The notes under the pieces were generated by a model that was given only the letters and a program-made list of their open reading frames with translations, did not search any database and was not told where the DNA came from. Below are positions 35,398 to 43,860 of a DNA stretch of 64,000 bases, piece by piece (within the stretch, counting starts at the first letter, position 1; every line of letters begins with the position of its first letter). This stretch comes from JASGMR01 sp963664675. GTDB taxonomy: Bacteria; Thermotogota; Thermotogae; Petrotogales; Kosmotogaceae. The stretch is taken from assembly GCA_963664675.2 (NCBI GenBank), contig CAXXLB010000002.1, forward strand, positions 558,001 to 622,000, given 5' to 3'. A program made the position numbers and the translations under genes.

Positions 35398-36168
35398 TCA
35401 GAATTCCAGAACTATTTCAATGGGACAGTGATCGGAACCCATGACCTCGTCCATTATTGTTGCTTTTTTCAAGTTGTCTCTAAGATCTTCACTTATGAAA
35501 AAATAATCTATTCTCCATCCAACATTCCTCTGTCTCGCTTTAGTTTTATAATCCCACCAGGAATAATTCTTTCCTTCACTGTTGAAAACTCTGAAAGTGT
35601 CTATATATCCCTTGTCAATGACTTTATCTATCCATTCTCTTTCGATCGGCAGAAAACCGGAAATATTTTCGTTTTCCTTGGGTCTGGCCAGATCGATTTC
35701 CTTATGAGCGGTGTTTACATCCCCACAAAATACGACTTTTTTCCCCTGCGATCTCAATTCTTCTATATGATTCAGAAATGCATCGTAGAAATTCATCTTG
35801 TAATCCAGTCTCTCCTTCGAGGCCTTTCCATTAGGAAAATAAACGTTCAGAAGAATGAAATCACTGTATTCTATTTCGATCACCCTTCCTTCGCTGTCGA
35901 ATTCCTCTATTCCCATTCCACATTTCACCGAAACGGGCTGATATTTTGAGTAAGCCGCAACGCCGCTGTATCCCTTTCTTTCAGCGGAACAAAAATAAGA
36001 AAAATATCCTTCCGGATTCAGCAATTTCTTTACGAGCTGTTCTTCATGTGCCTTGGTCTCCTGTATGCACAGAGCATCCGGTTTCTCCTCCTGCAAAAAA
36101 TCCAGCATTCCTTTTTTATATATTGCCCTGATTCCATTCACATTCCAGGATAACAATCTGTATTTCAT
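35398..36168 (-). CDS. xth: Exodeoxyribonuclease III / AP endonuclease
   Basis: A 256-residue EEP-family nuclease that cuts DNA at abasic sites and trims 3' ends in base-excision repair. Motifs: LLSWNVNGIRA (N-terminal metal Asn), CIQETKAHEEQ (metal Glu), GYSGVAAYSK, CGDVNTAHKEIDLARP (catalytic Asp/Asn), and the C-terminal GSDHCPIEI with the catalytic His. ATG 36168 follows GGGAGGGAA; an in-frame start 21 nt upstream lacks a ribosome site. Confidence 0.95.
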   Translation of the reverse strand: MKYRLLSWNVNGIRAIYKKGMLDFLQEEKPDALCIQETKAHEEQLVKKLLNPEGYFSYFCSAERKGYSGVAAYSKYQPVSVKCGMGIEEFDSEGRVIEIEYSDFILLNVYFPNGKASKERLDYKMNFYDAFLNHIEELRSQGKKVVFCGDVNTAHKEIDLARPKENENISGFLPIEREWIDKVIDKGYIDTFRVFNSEGKNYSWWDYKTKARQRNVGWRIDYFFISEDLRDNLKKATIMDEVMGSDHCPIEIVLEF

Positions 36169-36242
36169 ATAATTCCCTCCCTTTTTCATATTTTAATATT
36201 TCCAGGAAGAAATTACATCCATTTCGAATATTACATTTTCAT

Positions 36243-36289
36243 TTGACAGGAAGAAAAATATATAATATTATATATACAAGTTTGTATAT
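36243..36289 (+). promoter_or_regulatory. Promoter and PadR-type operator of the padR gene
   Basis: TTGACA (36243-36248) and TATTAT (36266-36271) are 17 bp apart. They are followed directly by a perfect palindrome, ATATACAA-GT-TTGTATAT (36272-36289), 10 bp before the GGAGGAG ribosome site. Placement implies autorepression. Confidence 0.75.
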
Positions 36290-36301
36290 TGGAGGAGAAT
36301 T

Positions 36302-36823
36302 ATGTCGGTTCAGCTTGTGCTTCTGGGTTTTTTGAATAAATCATCTATGTACGGTTATGAATTAAAACAAAAAATAGAAGAGATAATGGGTGACTGGACG
36401 AATATTGCCTTTGGCTCGATTTATTTCGCTCTGAACAAACTGAACGAAAAGGGTTACATAATAAAGGCCCGGGAGGAGAAAACAGAAAACAGACCTCAGA
36501 GAATCGTATACAGCATAACCGATAGAGGAAGAGAAAAATTCCAGAAATTGCTTCTCCGTGAATGGGAAAGACCTTACAGAAATTACTACCCCTTCGATAT
36601 TGCTCTGTTTTTCATTGATAAAATGCCTTCGGATGAAATTTACAAACTTCTAGAAAAAAGGATAAAAAAAGTGGAGGACGCCATCGGATATCTGGATGAA
36701 CACGAGATGGAAAACAGAAAAGATCAAAATATACCCGAAATTGGTCATATGATACTCGACCATACGAGAGAACATATGAAGGCCGAATTGCAATGGCTCA
36801 AAAAGCTTAGAGAAAAACTGTAA
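36302..36823 (+). CDS. PadR-family transcriptional regulator
   Basis: A 173-residue PadR-s2-type repressor. The winged helix is MYGYELKQKIEEIMGDWTNI with GSIYFALNKLNEKGYI and the wing around QRIVYSITDRGREKF; the C-terminal half is the Vir_act_alpha_C dimerisation helices (VEDAIGYLDEHEME; ILDHTREHMKAELQWL). The palindrome overlapping its start site recurs in part before the methyltransferase gene, so it probably controls both. Confidence 0.9.
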   Translation: MSVQLVLLGFLNKSSMYGYELKQKIEEIMGDWTNIAFGSIYFALNKLNEKGYIIKAREEKTENRPQRIVYSITDRGREKFQKLLLREWERPYRNYYPFDIALFFIDKMPSDEIYKLLEKRIKKVEDAIGYLDEHEMENRKDQNIPEIGHMILDHTREHMKAELQWLKKLREKL

Positions 36824-36837
36824 TTTTTTTTATGTAA

Positions 36838-36855
36838 TTATACAAGTTTTTATAT
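36838..36855 (+). promoter_or_regulatory. Second, degenerate PadR-type site before the methyltransferase gene
   Basis: ATACAA-GT-TTTTATAT at 36840-36855 repeats the left arm and spacer of the palindrome at 36272-36289, with one mismatch in the right arm. It lies 30 bp before ATG 36885. Confidence 0.5.
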
Positions 36856-36884
36856 ATTATCTTTTATATTAAAGGAGGAATATT

Positions 36885-37541
36885 ATGTTAAAGGAAAGAA
36901 TACCCGAAACGGACGAAGGAATCCAGAACACCTTCGATGTGCTGGATTACGATGAGATGCAAAAAAAATTTTCAAAGAAAAAATGGTTCGCCACAGATTC
37001 GATAATAAGAAACGGCGTAAACAGAGGAAACTGTCTGGAAATTGGCCCAGGCCCCGGGTACCTCGGAATAGACTGGTTGAAAAAAACTTTGGGGACCACC
37101 CTGACGGCACTGGAAATAAGTAAAACAATGATAGAGGTAGCGGAAAAAAATTGCAAAGATGAGGGAATAAGCGAAAGAGCGGAATATATTTCTGGTAATG
37201 CTTTGAAAATGCCCTTTGAAAACGACAGATTTGATGGAATATTCACAAACGGATCACTTCATGAATGGGAAGAACCCCAAATGGTGATATCGGAAATTTA
37301 CAGAGTTCTGAAACCGGGAGCAAAAATTTTCGTTGGAGATTTAAAGAGAAACGTAAATCCTGTGCTGATAAAAATGATGAAAATAGGAGTGAAAAACAAG
37401 TCCATGAAAAGGGGACTGGAAACGTCTGTAGGTGCGGCCTATATAAAGCCGGAACTGGAAGAAATGATGCGTAAAAGTCCATTCACTAAGTTTCACGTGA
37501 ACGAGGGTGCTTTCGGAATAGAAATAGTGGGTGAGAAATAG
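36885..37541 (+). CDS. Class I SAM-dependent methyltransferase
   Basis: A 218-residue methyltransferase (Methyltransf_11 fold). Motif I is LEIGPGPGYLGI (about 46-57), motif II acidic residue lies in TALEISKTM, motif III is AEYISGNALKMPFE, and motif IV is GIFTNGSLHEWEEP followed by YRVLKPGAKIFVGD. The small-molecule or lipid acceptor is unknown. Co-regulated with PadR, it may modify a toxic phenolic or antibiotic compound. AAAGGAGG precedes the ATG. A repeat array starts 3 bp after the stop. Confidence 0.85.
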   Translation: MLKERIPETDEGIQNTFDVLDYDEMQKKFSKKKWFATDSIIRNGVNRGNCLEIGPGPGYLGIDWLKKTLGTTLTALEISKTMIEVAEKNCKDEGISERAEYISGNALKMPFENDRFDGIFTNGSLHEWEEPQMVISEIYRVLKPGAKIFVGDLKRNVNPVLIKMMKIGVKNKSMKRGLETSVGAAYIKPELEEMMRKSPFTKFHVNEGAFGIEIVGEK

Positions 37542-37544
37542 AAA

Positions 37545-37643
37545 AACAATAGTCTGACAATTGTAGAACAATGGTTTAACAATAGCTGAGCAATTGGATA
37601 ACAATGGGAAAGCAATTGAGAAGCGATTGGAAAACAATAGAAG
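37545..37643. repeat. Tandem 11-mer array, nine units in register
   Basis: Nine consecutive 11-mers of consensus ARCRATnGnnn, beginning AACAATAGTCT, GACAATTGTAG, AACAATGGTTT and ending AACAATAGAAG, with no insertion or deletion over 99 bp. The conserved half of each unit is ARCAAT; the other positions vary freely. Confidence 0.85.
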
Positions 37644-38620
37644 AGAACGGATAGTAGAGAATCAGATAATAGCGAAAAAGGGTGAAGGGTTCAGGGTATA
37701 AGGGACCCCATAAGATAATAGAGAAGCAGAGAACAGAGAATAAAAGCAGAACAAAGTTGTTTTTCATCTTTTAGGCATTTCTCCCTTTGGCGGTTAAGCT
37801 TTTAAACTCTTTGACCTTTTCGGCGTTTAAGCAATAGTTAAGCAGTAGGAAAGCAATGGAAAATAGGGTCAAGGGTCCGGGGTGCAGGGTGTATAAGGGA
37901 CCGCATAAGATAATAGAGAAGCAGAGAACGGAGAATAAAAGCAGAACAAAGTTGTTTTTCATCTTTTAGCATTTCTGCTCTTTGGCGATTTGGCTTTTCA
38001 ACTTTTTGACCTTTTCGGCGTTTAAGCAATGGGAAAGCAGTCGTTGAACTATTAACGAGCGGGGGACTGTACCAAGGACCGTTCTTTGGTTCGGGTGGAC
38101 CGTCCCCTCGAGTGACGGAACAATAGTTAAGCAGTAGGAAAGAGTTGGAAAACGATAGGAAATTAGGGTCCAGGGTGCAGGGTGTATAAGGGACCACATA
38201 AGATAATAGATAAGTAGAGAACAGAGAATAAAAGCAGAACAAAGTTGTTTTTCATCTTTTAGGCATTTCTCCCTTTGGCGGTTAAGCTTTTAAACTCTTT
38301 GACCTTTTCGGCGTTTAAGCAATGGGGTAGCGGTAGAGAAGCGGTTGGAAGAAGATAATAGATAAGTAGAGAACAGATAATAAGATAAGGACACAGTTTC
38401 AGCAATTCCGCTTTTTTGCTCTTAGTTTTTTATTCTGTTCCCCCTGTTATCTATTACCCTGTTCTCAATTCTCTTTTCTAGGCACCGGACACTGGTCTTT
38501 TAGGTACCAAATACTAATCCCTGCTTTCCCGTTGTCTATTTCCCAATTCTCTTCTCTCTGCTCCACATTGATGAGTGGTGAAAAGAGGTGGTTATACATT
38601 CTCCTCTTCGTAATCAGTAC
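37644..38620. repeat. Direct repeats with embedded 7-, 9- and 11-mer words
   Basis: Three diverged copies of a unit run at about 37676-37845, 37866-38050 and 38164-38337. Each holds an AGGGTnnAAGGGACC start, a GAGAACAGAGAATAA heptamer run, GCAGAACAAAGTTG and a 9-mer run (GTTAAGCTTTTAAACTCTT). A fourth partial copy lies at 39960-40030. A GGGGAC/GTCCCC inverted repeat lies at about 38062-38107. Minus-strand frames starting MKNNFVLLLFSVLCFSII recur in the copies. From 38341 to 38600 similar words occur without clear units. No supported gene. Confidence 0.7.
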
Positions 38621-39133
38621 GTTACAAAAGCAGAGGTATATGCCAGAGATATATAGCGATAAGAGGTTTTATATGTTTTCAATGAGGTAATTGGCTGTGA
38701 GGCATTATAGGTAAGGATTATAGAAGTTTTTGTGTTTTGAATACCGATATTTCCTCCTCAAATATGGCAAAAAAATGATCAGCTTCTCGAAAAACGATCA
38801 ACTCGGTTTGTGTGCTATGTTAGCTTTGTATTCTTGTTTACAGATGTTTTAAATTGCGAGCTGATCATTATGATCACTTTTTTGTATGTGTCATAGTTTA
38901 TCGAAGTATGAGTGTGAATTTTAAGGGATTTTTTTCACTCATATATCAACGGAATTTTTTTATACACTTTTTTGATCAGCTTGATCATAATGTATATAAA
39001 TATATCTATAATACCTATATATAAAGGATTATAGAATTTACATAAGCTGATAATTTACTCAAAAAAGCTGATCGGAGCTGATCATTTTACATATCCGTAA
39101 TAAAAAAACTCTCCTTTCTAAAAAAGAGAGTTC
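38621..39133. repeat. Iteron element A, copy 2
   Basis: Second copy of the 26424-26930 element, same orientation. GATCAGCT and GATCAACT (38778 and 38797), AGCTGATC (about 38859), TGATCAGCTTGATCAT (about 38973-38988), AGCTGATA (39045) and a pair of AGCTGATC (39066, 39076) keep the same order and spacing. In the central stem one mismatch of copy 1 is repaired to a T-A pair, while two others appear. It carries the same end hairpin but is flanked by repeat arrays instead of genes. Confidence 0.8.
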
Positions 39134-39214
39134 TCATTCGCCCGGGAATATCTTAATACCATTTGATTATGTCACAGGTTTTCAAAAGCAGCAGAAGGGA
39201 GAAACCGATTAGCT

Positions 39215-39517
39215 GTTGACCATTGTAATGGTCTTTGAAAAAGGAATACAGAAGAATTGTCAACTCGGTCAACTCACTGTCAACCGTTATAATATAATGT
39301 ATAAGACATACATAATAATATAGTTGACCAGTTGACGTAAAATCTGTAGAGCAAAATGTTTTTTTTAGGATGATGATGACTCATCATCATCCTATACCCT
39401 TTCTTTTTCTTATAAAACCGGTCAACTGGGTCAACTTGTCAACTGAGGGCCTGTATCTCTTTATTCATGAGTTATATAGTGGTTGATACTCGGTTGACAA
39501 ATTCCCGTTCTGTTGAC
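39215..39517. repeat. Iteron element B (GTCAACT dyad-hairpin-dyad)
   Basis: Twelve copies of GTCAACT or its inverse: inverse at 39215; direct at 39259, 39268, 39279; inverse at 39322, 39330; direct at 39421, 39430, 39438; inverse at 39483 (one mismatch), 39493, 39512. An AT-rich core with TATAAT (39288-39293) lies between the first two groups. A 13-bp perfect palindromic stem, AGGATGATGATGA with its complement (39368-39394), lies between the two dyads. No open frame. Confidence 0.8.
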
Positions 39518-39539
39518 AATTGCAAAGAAGCGTATGGAA

Positions 39540-40340
39540 AAAGAGAACGGAGAGTAGAGAATCAGATAATAGCGAAAAGAAGATAAACAATTGCAGAACA
39601 ATGGTCTAGCAATAGCTGAGCAATTTGATAACAACGGGAAAGCAATTGAGAAGCGATAGGAAAAGCAGTGTCTGGAAAAAGCACACACACACATAAAGAA
39701 AAAAGAAAGGAAAGAAAATCAATAAAAAGTTTTTTGCATCTATTTTTTCGGGTGTTTCTGCTTTATGTACCCGTTATCTATTCTCAAAACTATTTTTAAG
39801 TGCTTAAGCTTTTCAGCTCTTGAACCTTTTCAGCCAGTTATCGATTATCCATTTTCTGTTATCTAAGCTGCTTTTAAGCGATAGTTTACACGATTGTTGA
39901 ATAAATAGCCCATCAATTGTCAAACGATGGCTTAACAATAGTCTAGCAGTTGTAAGGAGATAATAGAGAAGTAGTGAACAGGTAATAAAAGCAGAACAAA
40001 GTTGCTTTTCGCCTTTTAGGCTTTTCCACATTTTTGTATTTTGATCTTTTTGCTTTTTCGCTTTTAGGCCCTTCAGCCTTTATGCGAAAGGGAAGCAATA
40101 GTTAAACAATGGTTGAACAGTTGTATAAGGATTAGATTTTTTATGGTCGTTTTTTCACTATGCACTGGACACTGCTTTTCAGGCACTAAGCACTGTCTTT
40201 TAGGCACCAAATTCAAAACACAAGGCACTGTCTTTCAGCTTTTTTGCTCTTGAGCCTTTTTAGCCTATTCTCTATTCCCTAATTCTCTGTTCTCTGCCCA
40301 TGCCCTGTTTTCCTGTTGTCTATACCGCTTTTAGGTTTTT
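39540..40340. repeat. Mixed heptamer, 9-mer and 11-mer repeat region
   Basis: Non-coding. 11-mer runs at about 39590-39665, 39890-39955 and 40092-40130; GTGnnTR heptamers on the minus strand at about 40150-40235; CTTTT-rich 9-mer runs at about 39800-39835 and 40030-40080; GAGAATA heptamers at about 39540-39575 and 40265-40300. 40341-40482 holds only the upstream region of the next gene. Confidence 0.7.
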
Positions 40341-40482
40341 CATAAACCGGAATGGGGAAGATAGAATTTCAAATCATATGTTGATATGAATTTTTTTGAT
40401 ATAATCTATTGGAACTGGCGGACCGACAATCATTTTTTAAACATTTCTATATAAATCTCTTTGAATTTCAGGAGGGGTTGTC

Positions 40483-41346
40483 GTGGATTATGAAAAGAGA
40501 AAAATTCCTGTATATTATTTCACTGGAACCGGTAATTCGATGTTCATAGCGAGGGACGTAGCCCGTGAAATAAATGGTGAAGCCGTAAATATTGTCCGCT
40601 TTATGAAAGAAGATAAAATCATTGTTGAAAGTGACTCTCTGGGTTTCTGTTTTCCCATTTACGACTTCAAACCGGCTCAGATTATGCTCGACTTCATAAA
40701 AAAAATAAAAAATTTAGAAAACAAATACATCTTTGCCTTTGGAACCTATGGAATAGCCTCTTCAAAGGCAATAGAACTCTTCTCGGATAAAATAGAAGAG
40801 GCAGGTGGAAAGCTCTCTATCGGCATAGCAGTTCATATGCCACATAATGGAATAGCTTCCGGAATATTTTCGGATAAGCAGCATAGAGACATGTTTGAGA
40901 AATGGGAAAACATCAAAAAAAGTATTGTTGAAGAAATCAAGTCATCAAAATTCAGAAAACCGGATAAGACTAAAACGGGTGAACTGATAAAAATATATAT
41001 TTTTCACGGAACATTATTCAAAATGATTCCCACACTTTCAAAACTTATTTTCTATGTAACATTCCATGGTGGTTGGAAAGCCCTGGCCTTTAAAACTAAC
41101 GAAGAATGCAACAGTTGTGGAATCTGTGAAAGGATTTGTCCCGTGAGCAACATAGAGCTATCCGATGGGAAACCCGTCTGGGGAGAGAAGTGTGTGAGCT
41201 GTTTCGCCTGTATTCAGTGGTGTCCTCAAAATGCTATAACCCTCGGTCCGGATTTGAAAATAAAAAAATATCATCACCCGAAGATCAAACTATCCGATAT
41301 GATTGAATCCGAAAAAAGAAACGAGATAACAGAAAATCGAAAATAG
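40483..41346 (+). CDS. EFR1-family flavodoxin-ferredoxin fusion
   Basis: A 287-residue electron-transfer protein starting at GTG 40483 behind AGGAGGGG. The N-terminal flavodoxin domain opens YYFTGTGNSMFIAR (FMN phosphate loop). The C-terminal part carries two 4Fe-4S motifs, CNSCGICERICP and CVSCFACIQWCP. This arrangement is the EFR1 ferrodoxin family of anaerobes. No partner gene is adjacent; it is the last housekeeping-type gene before the AT-rich island. Confidence 0.9.
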   Translation: MDYEKRKIPVYYFTGTGNSMFIARDVAREINGEAVNIVRFMKEDKIIVESDSLGFCFPIYDFKPAQIMLDFIKKIKNLENKYIFAFGTYGIASSKAIELFSDKIEEAGGKLSIGIAVHMPHNGIASGIFSDKQHRDMFEKWENIKKSIVEEIKSSKFRKPDKTKTGELIKIYIFHGTLFKMIPTLSKLIFYVTFHGGWKALAFKTNEECNSCGICERICPVSNIELSDGKPVWGEKCVSCFACIQWCPQNAITLGPDLKIKKYHHPKIKLSDMIESEKRNEITENRK

Positions 41347-41539
41347 AAAAAGTGTGTAATCTTCACATTCTGCAAAGAGGCCCGAAACGGTATTTTTTAT
41401 CATTTCAGTTAACTTCATATAATAAATTTCTCTATTATTTTTTCCATATTGGTTTTGAGTCGAATTCAAAAAAATAAGAAAATAAACTCGACTTTGGTGG
41501 TATATGGCTTTTATCAGTGAATCAGGTGTTTTATTGACT

Positions 41540-42094
41540 TTAAAATTTAATATAATCTTCTGTTTCCTGAATACAATTGATTTTTAAATATTTGATCGTT
41601 TCCTTTGTTGGGGATAAACCTGCAACCATTGGGGACACTGAAGAAAATATATTGGGAATAACTTTTGCTAAATTATTGGCTTTAATAAATTCTACAGCTC
41701 TGTTAACTCTTGTTATGGGCATTCCCAAAGAATTGGATAACCCTTCGGAAGAGGTGCTGTGAGAACGAGTTGACTGTTTTAATATATTGCAAATATCTTC
41801 ATGAGGATTATATCCGTAGTCTTTATCTTCATAATAAAGGTAAAGGTTATACAATGGAAATATTGAAAGGTCTTTATCATTTTGATCATGCTTTATTTTT
41901 ATAAAAGAATTGTTCTCTAATTCATTTAATGATTTTTTTAAATCCATTTCCGACATATTGGGAAAAAGATCCTGTATATCCTGTAATTTGTAATTTTTTT
42001 CTTGTTTTAGTGTATCCAAAATTATTTTTAAAGCCAATTCATTTGCTCCCTCAGATGGCACTTCAGTCAGCTCCTTTGAAATTAATTTCTTCAT
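41540..42094 (-). CDS. Hypothetical protein with possible winged-helix domains
   Basis: Not assigned to a family. A 184-residue cytosolic protein. Residues 20-70 (ELALKIILDTLKQEKNYKLQ, then LFPNMSEMDLKKSLNELENN) read like a winged helix, and residues 105-150 (HEDICNILKQSTRSHSTSS, then SLGMPITRVNRAVEFIKANN) like a second. Start ATG 42094 lacks a good ribosome site. A short T-rich block shared with other island genes lies downstream (41458-41500). Could be a regulator of the island. Confidence 0.55.
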   Translation of the reverse strand: MKKLISKELTEVPSEGANELALKIILDTLKQEKNYKLQDIQDLFPNMSEMDLKKSLNELENNSFIKIKHDQNDKDLSIFPLYNLYLYYEDKDYGYNPHEDICNILKQSTRSHSTSSEGLSNSLGMPITRVNRAVEFIKANNLAKVIPNIFSSVSPMVAGLSPTKETIKYLKINCIQETEDYIKF

Positions 42095-42302
42095 TGAAAG
42101 ACAAAAATATCAAACCTCTGAAAATCAAAAGTTTTTCCATAAAAAATCTCGTATTTACAGGAATCTTCCCACTACTAACTCAAATAAAAATAATAAAAAA
42201 GAGAAAAAATAATTTTGCTGCCTGATTTGTGTTGTGGTTACACCTATAAATTCACATTATCTATATAGTACAATTTTACACTATTTATGTGATGATTTGG
42301 AA

Positions 42303-42884
42303 TTAAATTTCGTCTATTTCAATGTGTACTGCTCCGGTTATTGCTCCCACAAAGACGTATTGACCGAATCCAACGGTGAAAATGTAATATGGTTCGGTAG
42401 TTTCAGGATTTAAAGGTTGCCTGAATACAACAAAATCAAAAAAATCGTAAGGTGTGTCGTTCCAGATATACACTTTTAGAATTTCAATCGCGTCTCCGAT
42501 ATCAATTCTGATGTATTCCGGACTAATAACGACGTCTTCAAGCCAGGGTTCCGGAACAATTTCCGATTCCTGCCATACACCATTAATTTTTTTTATCACA
42601 GCGGTTTTGTTGCCTTCACAACCAAAAATGAATCGCCACCAGGTAAGATCATTGAGATTTTTTGCTCCGCTGTCCAGTAGTGGATATCCATCCATATTAC
42701 TTTCAGAATCCGGATCTGTTGCACTGGCCATGAATTCATAAAAGAAAATTTCCTCTTCCGGATGTTCCGCGTGGATTAGTTTTCGTGCTTCATCAATAAG
42801 GTCAAGGGTTAAATAGTCAGTATCATCTCTGATTACGATACATCCACTCAAAGCCAAAATAATGATTACAGATAAAATAATCAT
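42303..42884 (-). CDS. Hypothetical lipoprotein
   Basis: A 193-residue lipoprotein: hydrophobic signal ending LALSGC with the acylated cysteine near residue 15. The mature domain is acidic and aromatic (WWRFIFGCEGNKTAVIKKIN; YIFTVGFGQYVFVGAITG) and predicted beta-rich. No known family recognised. The ATG is unusually far (about 13 nt) from the GGGGAGGG ribosome site, which is itself covered by a leader hairpin (see 42898-42921). Confidence 0.65.
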   Translation of the reverse strand: MIILSVIIILALSGCIVIRDDTDYLTLDLIDEARKLIHAEHPEEEIFFYEFMASATDPDSESNMDGYPLLDSGAKNLNDLTWWRFIFGCEGNKTAVIKKINGVWQESEIVPEPWLEDVVISPEYIRIDIGDAIEILKVYIWNDTPYDFFDFVVFRQPLNPETTEPYYIFTVGFGQYVFVGAITGAVHIEIDEI

Positions 42885-42897
42885 TTTTTTATAAATA

Positions 42898-42921
42898 TCC
42901 CTCCCCTTTTTTTGGTAGAGA
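42898..42921 (-). promoter_or_regulatory. Leader hairpin over the ribosome site of the lipoprotein gene
   Basis: On the minus strand TCTCTACC (42914-42921) faces GGGGAGGGA (42898-42906), pairing at seven of eight positions around an A7 loop. The pairing would hide the ribosome site. Related hairpins precede 43861 and 48743. Confidence 0.45.
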
Positions 42922-43057
42922 TCCCCTCAATTTAACCTAAAAAGCAAGGATAATATAAAAATTTAATTATTCAGGAAATTAGAACTGATTAATTATATAA
43001 CACAGGTAATTGGAATGACAATAAAAATTATCGTCTTTAATTTTGTATTTTTCATAT

Positions 43058-43675
43058 TTATCCCTTATATAAACCTAATCTATATATTTCTGGGTTATTC
43101 TTTTTTAAATAGAGTTCAACATACCCTATTTTGATATATTTAACATCTTCAGTTACCAAACCAATTTTTTTTAATTTACTTTCAAATTTATCTTTATTAT
43201 CTATGTGAGTATGGTTTATATCTTCAACATTTATTTCTATTTCTATAAAATTTCCTAAGTCTTTTACTTCATCATAAACAATCTCCATATTTTCAAATTT
43301 ATAATAAGATCTATTACGATCAATATGTGCTAGCATATTTAAATTTAATTTTTTAGTAAATTCATTAAAGGAACCAAAAAAAACCTTTTTTAAACCAATT
43401 CTTTCTAGCATATTTGATATTTCTTCATTATTTGAATTAAAATAATTAAAAGCAAAAGTCTTTTCTTCACAATAAAGGTGTGTTTTATCACCTGCAAATA
43501 ATTTAAAATCAATGAATTTATTATTCCTATTTCTTAAAAAATTTCCGTTTTTCAATAGTAAATAATCATTGTTATCATAATAGTTATCTATTACTTCTTT
43601 TTTATCTAAAATATCTAAATTAGATAAAAAATTAGGCTTTAATTCTACTTGATATTTCATTTCAATCTCAATCAT
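43058..43675 (-). CDS. CYTH-like domain protein
   Basis: A 205-residue protein from ATG 43675. The N-terminus IEIEMKYQV has the ExExK signature (residues 3-7) of the CYTH superfamily (triphosphatase or class IV adenylyl cyclase), followed by NYYDNNDYLLLKNGNFLRNR and EIVYDEVKDLGNFIEIEIN, matching later tunnel strands. The charged tunnel is less regular than in well-known members, so activity is uncertain. Located in the defence island beside a large membrane protein; it may act on a phosphorylated signal. Confidence 0.7.
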   Translation of the reverse strand: MIEIEMKYQVELKPNFLSNLDILDKKEVIDNYYDNNDYLLLKNGNFLRNRNNKFIDFKLFAGDKTHLYCEEKTFAFNYFNSNNEEISNMLERIGLKKVFFGSFNEFTKKLNLNMLAHIDRNRSYYKFENMEIVYDEVKDLGNFIEIEINVEDINHTHIDNKDKFESKLKKIGLVTEDVKYIKIGYVELYLKKNNPEIYRLGLYKG

Positions 43676-43860
43676 TAACAATCTTCCCTCTTTCTTTAAT
43701 GAATTATTTGAATAAAATAATTATTTGGTTTTAAGAATAATCTTTATTTCCCTTTTGAACGTAAACGAAAAAATATTTGTTTCGTTCACAATATATCACA
43801 TTTTTTTCGGATTAAACTATTCTGTTTAAAAAAAGATAATAATGAGTAAAAAGAATCTTT

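Noticed and set aside
38062..38107. GGGGAC/GTCCCC inverted repeat as a terminator
   Set aside because: No T run and no upstream gene; probably part of the repeat landscape.
37576..38242. Minus-strand frames beginning MKNNFVLLLF as genes
   Set aside because: They follow the heptamer words of the repeat units and lack well-placed ribosome sites, so they are listed only as a finding, not as genes.
39368..39394. 13-bp palindrome as an ordinary rho-independent terminator
   Set aside because: The T run precedes rather than follows the stem on the plus strand, and the minus strand would give an A run after it.
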